DNA of 13,795 nt from contig JAADHY010000171.1 of assembly GCA_013151585.1 (NCBI GenBank), positions 1 to 13,795 on the forward strand. Direction: 5' to 3'. This stretch comes from Planctomycetota bacterium. Lineage in GTDB: Bacteria; Planctomycetota; Planctomycetia; Planctomycetales; Planctomycetaceae. A program made the translations under genes and the position numbers. Every line of letters begins with the position of its first letter. The first letter of the stretch is position 1. Positions 1 through 7,365 of this stretch are shown here, piece by piece. The notes below the pieces were generated by a model, which saw only the letters and a program-made list of their open reading frames with translations, did not search any database and had not been told where the DNA came from.

Positions 1-2
1 AG

Positions 3-2192
3 TCAAAATCGGATGATGGCCGCGATGATGCCGATCAGCAGGGCCAGACCGACTGCTAGCGCCGCGAAGCCGCCAAGGGCGATCCAGAACAGCGTCGAGC
101 GTTTCGGGACGGTCGTCTTGAGCGCCTCGAGCTTGCCCGCTTCGCGCATGCGCCGAACAAAGTCAGGCCGCTCTTCTTCCAATTCCTCTTCACTGACGAG
201 CCCCGTCAGCACGACCATGTCGATCGGAAACTTCTCCGGCCGCAGGTGGCTGTTGAAGAAGTGGATCGCAAAGATGAAGCTCGTGGCCAAAAGAGCTTCC
301 TCTGAGTGCACGATTTTGGCGACGTTCAGCGAGATACCCGGCAGGAACTGACAGAAGAAATTCGGATACCACAGGATCAGCCCGGTGGAACCCATGATGG
401 CCACCCCCCAAAAGACCGCCCAATAATCGAATTTCTCCCAATAGCTCCACCGGTCGAAGCCGGGTTTCGGCCCCAAACCCAGAAACCAGCGGATCGTCCG
501 GTACAAATCGGTAAAGTCGCGTACATTGGGAACCGGGGAGTCCGGACCGAGCAAAAGCGTTTTCAACGGAGTCCCTTGCCTCCAGCAAGTGATGAGCTTG
601 TTGATAGCCCAAATGAGGTGCGAGACGAAATAGCCGATCGTGACTACGCCGAAAATGTGATGCCACACGCTGCAAGAGCCGAAACCGCCCAGTGACCGAG
701 CGAGTTCTTGCGCCCAAGGTTGACTGCTGTACTTCAAGGGCAGGCCGGTAAGAGCAAGCCCCAGGAAAGATACGATCACGATCACGTGCATGACTCGATG
801 AATCGGTTCGAAACGCAAGTAGGCGGTCGCCCCCGGCTGAAGTCTTTTCGGACGGCCGTGTCGAACCACGTGCGCCAGCGAGCGGACGAACCAAAGCAGC
901 ACGTGCACTCCAAAGAATGCGAAGACCGAGTAGATCAGCAGTTCCATGAACAGGTACACGGCGTGCAAAACAGGATACGTTTCTGCATCGAGATGGTCCG
1001 CATGCGGATCGAAATCACAGAAGTTTTCGACCGCGTTCGGATGACATTTGCGGCACGTCTGGAGCCGGTTCGGACCGGGGGCCAACCGCGATCCCGCATC
1101 GCTGATCGGCAGAATGTCATGGTCTCCGTGGCAGTCGGAGCATTTCGCTGCCGGGCCGTAGCCCAGTTCGGTCAAGGCACCATGCAAACTGAGCGTGTAG
1201 GTTGCAGACGCTTCCTCATGGCAATCGCCACAACGACCGGGCAGACGAAGCCGGAAAGCTTCGGAAGCGGGATGAGGCAAGTCATGCCCTTGATGGCAGT
1301 CCGTGCAGATAGGACGACGCTCCGGTTGACCGCTTTTTTCTGGCTTCCCCTGTGGGGGGGACTTTCCTTTTTCTTGTGGACCGTGGACACTTTTTTGCAA
1401 TCGTTCTGCGATGAACCGATGGCACTTCGCACACGTCCTGGTGACGTTCGCCCCATGCACCATCGATCGCTCATCCTTGGCGGGGAAAACGGCGTGAGCT
1501 CCGTGACAATCCGCACAAACGGCCGTCACGACTAGGCCGGCTGCGGTCAGTCCATAGCCGTGGACACTGGCCCGATAATCATCGCGTGCCTTTTCATGAC
1601 AATGCCCGCACCGTTCCACCTGACGGTCGGCGAACACGGGCGAGCGTGCATCTTTGACAGGCAACAGCCCGTGCGCTTTGTGGCCGTGACACGTTCGGCA
1701 GTCAATGCGTCCGTTTTCGGTGGCCACCTTTGCTTTTGCGTGAGCGCTGGCCCGAAGGCCCTCCGCCTCCTCCTTGTGGCACTTGCCGCAAGCCTCCCAA
1801 ATCTTCTCAAGCGGGTGCTGAAACGGTCGGACCTTTGAGTCCGCCTCGACAGTGGTGGAGTGGGCTTCCGGAACGTCGAAACTGCTCGGATCGCCGCCGT
1901 GACAGTCGTGACAGTTCACGCCCTTGCGGAAGTGAACATCTTCCGCCAACGCCTCCGTGGAAACGAAAAGCCGGGCCTTTTCGTCGGTCCAAAGGTCTTC
2001 TTCGCCGTGACAGGTGGCGCAGTTGTTTTCGTCGAGCGGAAGTTGGGAACCCTTCGGTGGCTGGGCCGACAGACGGTCGGAGCTGAGAAGCAACAACGAA
2101 GCTAGCAGGGTGGCAATCATCGCTGTGCGAAAACCAGCGGCCGCAAGGGCTTTGCCCGACAGGTCGGACCGGCCCGCGGAATCCGGCGTCAT
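3..2192 (-). CDS. 11-heme cytochrome c fused to FdnI/HydC-like b-type cytochrome (copy 2)
   Basis: A 729-residue protein. An N-terminal signal sequence (basic region, hydrophobic stretch about 24-38, possible cleavage after LSA at 43) precedes 11 CXXCH motifs from Cys58 on, then six predicted membrane helices. Helices 2-5 resemble FdnI/HydC: His469 (RVMH), His511/512 (WHH), His629 and His644 are candidate b-heme ligands. The motif RPEKFPID and a TGLVSEE tail follow helix 5, with a last hydrophobic helix at the C-terminus. The c3-like-plus-FdnI architecture is that of CbcL, an inner-membrane menaquinol oxidase component of Geobacter; exchange of electrons between quinone and periplasmic hemes is inferred. 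It is a paralogue of the gene at 4128-6260; the last 261 residues align without gaps. The frame stays open up to 2639, but ATG 2192 gives a proper signal peptide; ATG 2120 is an alternative. No clear ribosome binding site is visible. Confidence 0.9.
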   Translation of the reverse strand: MTPDSAGRSDLSGKALAAAGFRTAMIATLLASLLLLSSDRLSAQPPKGSQLPLDENNCATCHGEEDLWTDEKARLFVSTEALAEDVHFRKGVNCHDCHGGDPSSFDVPEAHSTTVEADSKVRPFQHPLEKIWEACGKCHKEEAEGLRASAHAKAKVATENGRIDCRTCHGHKAHGLLPVKDARSPVFADRQVERCGHCHEKARDDYRASVHGYGLTAAGLVVTAVCADCHGAHAVFPAKDERSMVHGANVTRTCAKCHRFIAERLQKSVHGPQEKGKSPPQGKPEKSGQPERRPICTDCHQGHDLPHPASEAFRLRLPGRCGDCHEEASATYTLSLHGALTELGYGPAAKCSDCHGDHDILPISDAGSRLAPGPNRLQTCRKCHPNAVENFCDFDPHADHLDAETYPVLHAVYLFMELLIYSVFAFFGVHVLLWFVRSLAHVVRHGRPKRLQPGATAYLRFEPIHRVMHVIVIVSFLGLALTGLPLKYSSQPWAQELARSLGGFGSCSVWHHIFGVVTIGYFVSHLIWAINKLITCWRQGTPLKTLLLGPDSPVPNVRDFTDLYRTIRWFLGLGPKPGFDRWSYWEKFDYWAVFWGVAIMGSTGLILWYPNFFCQFLPGISLNVAKIVHSEEALLATSFIFAIHFFNSHLRPEKFPIDMVVLTGLVSEEELEEERPDFVRRMREAGKLEALKTTVPKRSTLFWIALGGFAALAVGLALLIGIIAAIIRF

Positions 2193-2507
2193 GGTGCGGT
2201 TACCACGAACGGACGTCCCATTGGGAACAATGCTGGTCCCGGAAAGCAAACCGGCATGCAGCGTGCCGACTCGCAGTCCAGACGCCCTAACCCTCGCCGG
2301 CCTCGCCCGTCGATCCCGCAGAAAGCTAGGCGGCTGGGCTGGCTGATCGGCCAGTCGCGTCTCGACTGGACTCGACTGACCAGACCTTCTACCGGTCCAG
2401 CTCGGGCGAGCGGTGCTCATCTTCATTTCTCGGGTTTGCGATAAAGGCATGGTGTCTTCCCAAGGATGACGAAATGGCCGATACCGGGCGAGTCGCCCGT
2501 GCCCGTT
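2193..2507. other. Spacer between the 12-heme gene and cytochrome fusion copy 2
   Basis: About 315 bases without a convincing gene. The minus-strand frame of the downstream cytochrome is open through it, but the translation is Arg/Pro-rich, low in recognisable motifs, and precedes a normal signal peptide, so I read it as non-coding. A small perfect hairpin (stem cgggcg/cgcccg, 2485-2499) lies just downstream of the 12-heme gene's original end. No T-run follows it and no clear promoter was found. Confidence 0.5.
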
Positions 2508-2641
2508 TAGTGCTTTGTCAACTCGGGAAATAGGGAGCACGAGACGTTGTGGCGCAGGCGTCTCGCCTGCCAGGAGCGGCCGAAACGGCCGCACCACAAC
2601 GAAACGCAATCCCCTCAACTGTCTGCTCCGACAAAGCACTA
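2508..2641. mobile_element. MITE-like 134-bp inverted-repeat element
   Basis: Perfect 12-bp terminal inverted repeats, tagtgctttgtc (2508-2519) and gacaaagcacta (2630-2641), bound the element. If the outer TA on each side is a target duplication, the repeats are GTGCTTTGTC and the element resembles TA-targeting (IS630/Tc1-mariner-type) MITEs; that assignment is inference. Inside, an 8-bp inverted repeat (cgttgtgg 2545-2552, ccacaacg 2594-2601) encloses two perfect 7-bp hairpins (2554-2570 and 2576-2592). It encodes no transposase, so it would be non-autonomous. Its right end overlaps the stop codon of the 12-heme cytochrome gene. No second copy was noticed in the window. Confidence 0.7.
2545..2601. 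repeat. Nested palindromes inside the MITE-like element
   Basis: An outer stem cgttgtgg/ccacaacg encloses two adjacent hairpins: gcaggcg-tct-cgcctgc (2554-2570) and gcggccg-aaa-cggccgc (2576-2592). In single-stranded DNA or RNA this would fold as a multi-branched junction. Neither hairpin is followed by a T-run, so it is not a canonical intrinsic terminator on either strand. Confidence 0.8.
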
Positions 2642-4123
2642 GTCCGTCTTCTTTTCGGTTGTGGGCAAGGTGACTTTAGGTTCAGGAATCTTCAGCTCGT
2701 GGCAAAGCGCGGTCAAGCGTCGCACGATGGCCCGACTCAATTCTGTCCCGTAGTGGATGTTATGAATCACGTTTCCCTTTTTCAGGAAACTGATGTCGTA
2801 TTCCAGGTCTTTGATCTGGGAGGCGAGCGAAGCCGATCGCTCGGCAGGAAGCTTTCCGGTTTCCAGGGCCTTGCGGATGTCAGCGAGGCTGGATTCCATT
2901 TGACCGAGAGCTGCCTGCAGTTGGTCGTAGTAAGGTCGGAATTTTTCGGTGTCCCTTTCGCTGTGGCAGCTCGCACAAGCCTCAAGCGACGCTTTCCAAA
3001 GAACGGTGCCCGTGGGAGACGTTTCTTTGACGCGGTGGCAGGCAGGACAGGTGATGCGGACCGCGCCCATGCCACCCACGGTCGTTTCGAGTGACTTCGC
3101 GCCGACACCTTCGAGCATCCAGACCTGCTCGCGATGATGGTCGGGGTGGCAGGACTGACAATCGGACGCCGCGTGCTCAATCTTGTGCGGATCCAGCGAG
3201 TGTTTGATTTCGAGGTGGCATTCCAGGCAGTCAACTTTGTGTTCGGTCACGTGTTTCTGGTGCAAAAACACGTGATCGTCGATACGGGCCAAGTCATCCT
3301 CGCGGTTGTGGCAGACGGTGCACCGTTCGTGCGGCACCTCGCCATTCCCGCGGATTTCCCGGTCGTGGCAGTTGATGCAATCCACTCCGCGTTCGTAGGC
3401 CACGTCATGTTGGAATGTGACGCCGCCGCCCATGTCGAACTCTTCTTGCGGGATTTGATGGCAGCGGGTGCATGCTCCGAGCCCCTCGTTGAAAACGCCG
3501 TCCTTAAAATGGCAAAGGAAGCAGGTGCTCGTCGTAACGGTCATGTGCGATCCTTGCACGATCTGACTATGGCAACTCGTGCACCGCAGCTTCTTGCCCC
3601 GTCGCAACTCGGCCAGATGGTCCCGGTGGTCGAAGGGGACTCCGTGGAAGTCGACGCGCCCAGACAACAGACGCGTCTCGTGGCAACCAGAACGGAGGCA
3701 ACTGGCATCCGGAATCTCGGCCGCTGGCCGCGGTCCACCGGTCTCGGTCACGTATTTTGCCAACTGCACCAGTCCGAGCATCTTGCCGCGGACCTTTTCT
3801 CCGAACCCGGGCGGAAAGTGGCACTTGATGCAAGAGACATCCCGATGCGAAGACTCTTTCCAAGATTTGTAGTAGGGCTCCATATTATGGCACGACCGAC
3901 AGAAGTCCGGCCGCGACGTGTACCAACCAGCTCCAGCCACCAGGATGCCGGCTAGCAGCAAGAGCGATCCCAGAAGGGCGATGGCTCGCAGCGCTAGCCA
4001 TTCCATCCGCTGTCGCAACACGTCGATGGGGCGAGCGGGCGGCTGCGAACTTTGCGGTTCAGCACCGTTCGCCTCGGCACCATCCGACGAAGGCCTTGAC
4101 GCGTCGAACTCCTCTCGGTTCAT
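2639..4123 (-). CDS. Membrane-anchored 12-heme NapC/NirT-type cytochrome c
   Basis: A 494-residue protein. A Pro/Ser-rich cytoplasmic start (1-40) is followed by one membrane anchor (about 46-67). Next comes a NapC/NrfH-like opening: FCRSCHNM (Cys75), Trp88, then CIKCHFPPG (Cys98). The third site is an unusual CX4CH (Cys142-His148). Nine more CXXCH motifs run from Cys181 to Cys383, making 12. After the hemes come a helical, coiled-coil-like stretch (about 390-450) and a motif resembling the HN..Y helix of other multiheme proteins (NVIHNIHYGTEL). NapC/NirT proteins oxidise membrane quinol and pass electrons to periplasmic partners; that role here is inferred. It is far longer than a usual 4-5-heme NapC. 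The start is 4 bases after the previous gene's stop, with GGGAG 9 bases upstream, so the two are surely co-transcribed. The stop codon TAG lies in the MITE-like element. Confidence 0.93.
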   Translation of the reverse strand: MNREEFDASRPSSDGAEANGAEPQSSQPPARPIDVLRQRMEWLALRAIALLGSLLLLAGILVAGAGWYTSRPDFCRSCHNMEPYYKSWKESSHRDVSCIKCHFPPGFGEKVRGKMLGLVQLAKYVTETGGPRPAAEIPDASCLRSGCHETRLLSGRVDFHGVPFDHRDHLAELRRGKKLRCTSCHSQIVQGSHMTVTTSTCFLCHFKDGVFNEGLGACTRCHQIPQEEFDMGGGVTFQHDVAYERGVDCINCHDREIRGNGEVPHERCTVCHNREDDLARIDDHVFLHQKHVTEHKVDCLECHLEIKHSLDPHKIEHAASDCQSCHPDHHREQVWMLEGVGAKSLETTVGGMGAVRITCPACHRVKETSPTGTVLWKASLEACASCHSERDTEKFRPYYDQLQAALGQMESSLADIRKALETGKLPAERSASLASQIKDLEYDISFLKKGNVIHNIHYGTELSRAIVRRLTALCHELKIPEPKVTLPTTEKKTD

Positions 4124-4127
4124 CGTC

Positions 4128-6260
4128 TTATTCTCCCAGGCTCACGAAGATCAATGTCGCGAGCAACAACAGGCCCACCGAAAAAACCATGGCTCCCGCA
4201 AACAAAGCGAGCCGAAGTCGCCCGCGAGGCGGCACCGAACGACGCATCTCTTCGAGCCGACCTTCCCGCTCCAACCGCCTGATATAGTCGGGACGCGCCT
4301 TGCGCAAATGCTCTTCGCTGACCAGCCCCGTCAGGACCGACAAGTCCATCGGGAACTTCTCGGGCCGAAAGTGCATGTTGAAAAAGTGGATGAAAAACAG
4401 CACGCTGACCGCGTACAGGGCTACTTCTGCGTGGATGAGCTTCGCCAGGTTCAGAGCGGACCCCGGCAAGAGTCGACAAAAGACATTCGGGTACCACAAC
4501 GCCAAACCGCTACCGCCGATAACGGTGGCCGCGATCGCCGCCGCCCAAAAATCGATCTTTTCCCAGTATGTCCATCGCTCGAATCCTGGCTTCGGTCCCA
4601 ATCCGACAAACCAGCGAAGCATTCCGAGCAGATCGCGAACGTCCCGTCGATTGGGCAGCAACGAATCGGGACCGAACAGAACTTGGCTCCAGCTTGCCCC
4701 GTGAGCTCGCGCGCGATAAACGCTGGCCACTCCGCGGACCGCGTAGCTGATGCAGACGAAAACCAACGTGGCGCCGAAAAAGTGATGCCAGATGCTCGTT
4801 GATTCAAACCCGCCCAAGTTCGTCGAAAGTTTCTGTGCCCAAGGGCGGTAACTGTGCTTGAGCGGCATGCCGGTGAAGATCAACCCAAGGCACGAGACGA
4901 GCATCAACAAATAGAGGAATCGCTGCGACGGATTGAAACGGACCAAGGCGTACCCCTCTGATCCGAGCGTGCGATGCCGCCCGTGTTTCAATGCGTGGAC
5001 CAACGAACGCGCGAACCAGAAGAAGGCGTGAACCGCAAAGAGCCCAAAAACCCAGTTCATCACGGAGTTCATTGCCTGGTAAGCCGCATGGAGCTCCGGA
5101 TACCGCCGCACGTTCTTGTGATTGGCGTGCGGATCGAAATCGCAGAAACTGGGCACCGCGTTCTGATGGCATTTTCGGCACGTTTGGACCCGGTTGGGCC
5201 CGGACGCCACACGGGAACGAGGATCGTCGATCGGCAGAATCTCGTGGGAACCGTGACAGTCCGAGCAATTTGCGGCCGGCTCGTACCCCAATGAGGTCAA
5301 TTGGCCGTGCAAGCTGACCCGGTAACCTTGAGAAAGGTCCGCGTGGCAGTTGCCGCACAGATTCGCTTGCTCCTCCTGAAAGGCGAGCGACTCGGGGTGA
5401 AGCAAATGGTGACCCTGGTGGCACGACGTGCAACTCGGTTTGTGCTTCGGCTTCTTCTCGTCGGAGTCGGCAGGTCTCGGCTCAGACGGCGTCTGGGCGT
5501 GAACGCTCTTTTCGAGTCGATCCGCAATGAAGTAATGGCACTTGCCACAGGTGGAAGCCACGTTGGATCCGTGCAGTGTCGAGCGACGATCGGCCGCGTA
5601 ATAAATGCCGTGCGCTCCGTGGCAGTCGGCACACACGGCAGTCACGACCAGGCCCGAAAGGATGAGCCCCTCGCCGTGCACCGAGCGTTCGTACGAGTGT
5701 CGGTGTTCCTCGTGGCACTCGCTGCACATCTCGACCTGGTTTTCGAGATAGACCGGTGAGTCAGGGTCGGCCACGGGCAGCAATCCGTGCGCTTTTTCTC
5801 CGTGGCACTTGCTGCACGACAGCGGTGTGCCGCGTCCGCGCTCGTCTTTCGGGCCGGCGTGAGCATGCACCCCCTTGACCAGACCGAGCCATTCGTGTTT
5901 GTGGCAGTTTTTGCAAGAGTCCCAAACGTTCTCCAAGGGGCTTTGAAAAGGCCGCCACTCGGCGCTTTCTTCCGTCACCTCGGTCGAATGAGCCTCGGGC
6001 ACGTCAAAACTGGTCGGATTCCCTCCGTGGCAGTCGTGGCAGTTGACGCCTTTCAAGAAATGCACATCGCGTGCCAAGCTCTCTGGAGAGATATAAAGAC
6101 GGCGTTTGTCTTCGTCCCACAGGTCGGCTTCCCCATGGCAAGTGGCGCATAGGTTCTCGTCGGGATCGAGGTGAGAACCCTGAGGCGGTTGTGCCGGCAG
6201 GCTTGAAGCTGCGGCGATCGTTCCCGCGAGGACGACTATCTTCAGAAATCGGGTCACCAT
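4128..6260 (-). CDS. 11-heme cytochrome c fused to FdnI/HydC-like b-type cytochrome (copy 1)
   Basis: A 710-residue protein. A signal peptide (1-23, cleavage after LPA likely) is followed by 11 CXXCH motifs between Cys38 and His365, a conserved FCDFDPHANH segment, then six membrane helices. The helix topology fits a periplasmic heme domain and a cytoplasmic RPEKFPMD/TGLVSEE tail before the last helix. Candidate b-heme ligands are His492/493, His610 and His625. The position matching FdnI's first-helix ligand is Tyr450, and Tyr506 replaces another His; copy 2 has His at both. It may therefore bind fewer b hemes. CbcL-like quinone-to-periplasm electron transfer is inferred. I chose ATG 6260, with GAGGGA about 10 bases upstream; the frame could also open at TTG 6278. 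It is first in a tight pair with the 12-heme gene. Confidence 0.93.
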   Translation of the reverse strand: MVTRFLKIVVLAGTIAAASSLPAQPPQGSHLDPDENLCATCHGEADLWDEDKRRLYISPESLARDVHFLKGVNCHDCHGGNPTSFDVPEAHSTEVTEESAEWRPFQSPLENVWDSCKNCHKHEWLGLVKGVHAHAGPKDERGRGTPLSCSKCHGEKAHGLLPVADPDSPVYLENQVEMCSECHEEHRHSYERSVHGEGLILSGLVVTAVCADCHGAHGIYYAADRRSTLHGSNVASTCGKCHYFIADRLEKSVHAQTPSEPRPADSDEKKPKHKPSCTSCHQGHHLLHPESLAFQEEQANLCGNCHADLSQGYRVSLHGQLTSLGYEPAANCSDCHGSHEILPIDDPRSRVASGPNRVQTCRKCHQNAVPSFCDFDPHANHKNVRRYPELHAAYQAMNSVMNWVFGLFAVHAFFWFARSLVHALKHGRHRTLGSEGYALVRFNPSQRFLYLLMLVSCLGLIFTGMPLKHSYRPWAQKLSTNLGGFESTSIWHHFFGATLVFVCISYAVRGVASVYRARAHGASWSQVLFGPDSLLPNRRDVRDLLGMLRWFVGLGPKPGFERWTYWEKIDFWAAAIAATVIGGSGLALWYPNVFCRLLPGSALNLAKLIHAEVALYAVSVLFFIHFFNMHFRPEKFPMDLSVLTGLVSEEHLRKARPDYIRRLEREGRLEEMRRSVPPRGRLRLALFAGAMVFSVGLLLLATLIFVSLGE

Positions 6261-6819
6261 TCCAATGTTTTCCCTCAAAAAACGCCTTGGCGGGAAATAG
6301 GGGAGGTCGCCCGGCTTGATCTCTCAGAAGCCGTGTGTTTCCGCGGGCGAAAAGCCCTGCGGAAGGCGCTGAACGAATGCCTGTTGGCCTCCGACTCGAG
6401 CTCTCGGAATGTCTGTCTCTCGGCAGACCACACCATCCCACCAGCGGCGCTGCCGACCGGCGACACGATGCGGCCTTTCGGGCTCACTGCGTCTGCGCCA
6501 CGCTGAGTCCCAATGAGCAGCCTACAGGTTCCCAAACGAATCGACTTTCCGGACGGCTAAAGTCGATCGGGGAAAAGGGAGACAGAAAAAAGGGACTCGC
6601 CGACAACGAACCAATCGGACGAGTACGCTCGCCTTGGAATAGCCCGCAACAGAATCGGCTGAGCCCCTTTTCGATTTCACTTCGGTCAGTCCACGGACCG
6701 GCAGCCGCTCCTTTCCGACGGATCGCCGATCGGAGCGTTCAAGGTTTCGGACGGAGCGACTGGTGCTTCCCCCAAAGGGACGACACACAACGCTCCCTCT
6801 GGAAAACTCTTGCGATTTC
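6261..6819. other. Spacer between tetraheme gene and cytochrome fusion copy 1
   Basis: About 560 bases without a recognisable gene; the short frames here (for example 6275-6535 minus) have no recognisable motifs. It holds a 9-bp inverted repeat at 6540-6567, a bulged 8-bp hairpin at 6341-6362, and a weak dyad at 6706-6737. No clear sigma70 promoter was found for the downstream operon. Whether the tetraheme gene is co-transcribed with the rest is therefore open. Confidence 0.5.
6540..6567. repeat. 9-bp inverted repeat, operator or transcript hairpin
   Basis: atcgacttt (6540-6548) and aaagtcgat (6559-6567) are perfect inverted copies separated by 10 bases. It sits about 250 bases past the tetraheme gene and 280 bases before copy 1. 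With no T-run on either side, an operator or mRNA hairpin is as likely as a terminator. Confidence 0.45.
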
Positions 6820-7365
6820 TTACTTCTTCCTCAGCTCTTTCGGGGTCTTGCTCTTGTGGTGTCCCTTCGTGATGTGGCAATGCACGCACACGTTATGCGG
6901 TACCATCTTCCAGATCGAATCGCGGGCGACCTTTTCTTCCTCTTCCGAGAGCTTTTTCTTTGCGAACTGCTCGCAGACCTCGGCGTGCTTGCTCCCCGGC
7001 CCGTGGCAAGCTTCGCAGGTGACCCCAGCCAGTTGTTTGTCGGCCGCGCTTTTGTAACCGGTCGCCTGACCGTAACCCGTAGTGTGGCATCCGAGACATT
7101 CAGCATTCTCGGCGTAAGCGTCGGTCAGCAGATCAAAGGCTTTGGAGTGTTTGTCTTTTTTCCAGGTCATGTACTGCTCGAAGTGACACGCGGCGCACTT
7201 TTTCGCCCCGATGTACGTCTGCCCTTCGGGTGGAGCCGGCTCCTCGACTTCTTCCACTTTTGGCTGCATGGCGCTGAGTGGCTGCGTCTTCCATGCGATC
7301 AACGCGACCAATGCGACCACGCCGATTGCCCCAAACACGAGCCCCAATCGCTTCACTCCTGCCAT
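6820..7365 (-). CDS. Membrane-anchored tetraheme cytochrome c (c554-like)
   Basis: A 181-residue protein. An N-terminal hydrophobic segment (about 8-24) without a Cys looks like an uncleaved anchor or signal peptide. A Pro/Glu linker follows, then four CXXCH motifs: CAACH (57), CLGCH (90), CEACH (117) and CVHCH (150). The opening YIGAKKCAACHFEQYMTW and the HSKAF segment match the cytochrome c554 family pattern. The C-terminus is Lys/His-rich. It is expected to shuttle electrons in the periplasm; partners are inferred from the three large cytochrome genes downstream on the same strand. I chose ATG 7365 because GAGGAG sits 7 bases upstream; the GTG at 7380 is part of that ribosome binding site. 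A sigma70-like promoter lies about 90 bases upstream. Confidence 0.92.
   Translation of the reverse strand: MAGVKRLGLVFGAIGVVALVALIAWKTQPLSAMQPKVEEVEEPAPPEGQTYIGAKKCAACHFEQYMTWKKDKHSKAFDLLTDAYAENAECLGCHTTGYGQATGYKSAADKQLAGVTCEACHGPGSKHAEVCEQFAKKKLSEEEEKVARDSIWKMVPHNVCVHCHITKGHHKSKTPKELRKK

Noticed and set aside
708..1535. 275-codon plus-strand open frame opposite cytochrome fusion copy 2
   Set aside because: It lies wholly antisense to conserved heme motifs and membrane helices, and its translation has no recognisable features.
2193..2639. N-terminal extension of cytochrome fusion copy 2 (frame open from 2639)
   Set aside because: The extension is Arg/Pro-rich, runs through the MITE-like element and precedes a normal signal peptide; a chance open frame in GC-rich DNA is simpler.
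3134..4802. Long plus-strand open frames opposite the cytochrome genes (for example 3134-3955 and 3918-4802)
   Set aside because: They are mirror frames of well-supported multiheme genes; their translations show no domain, signal or motif.
6284..6300. Tiny cgcc/ggcg dyad next to a T6 run before cytochrome fusion copy 1, considered as an attenuator
   Set aside because: A 4-bp stem with a 2-base loop is too small to act as an intrinsic terminator.
6275..6535. 86-codon minus-strand frame just upstream of cytochrome fusion copy 1
   Set aside because: No ribosome binding site of note, no motif, and composition like the other non-coding frames here.
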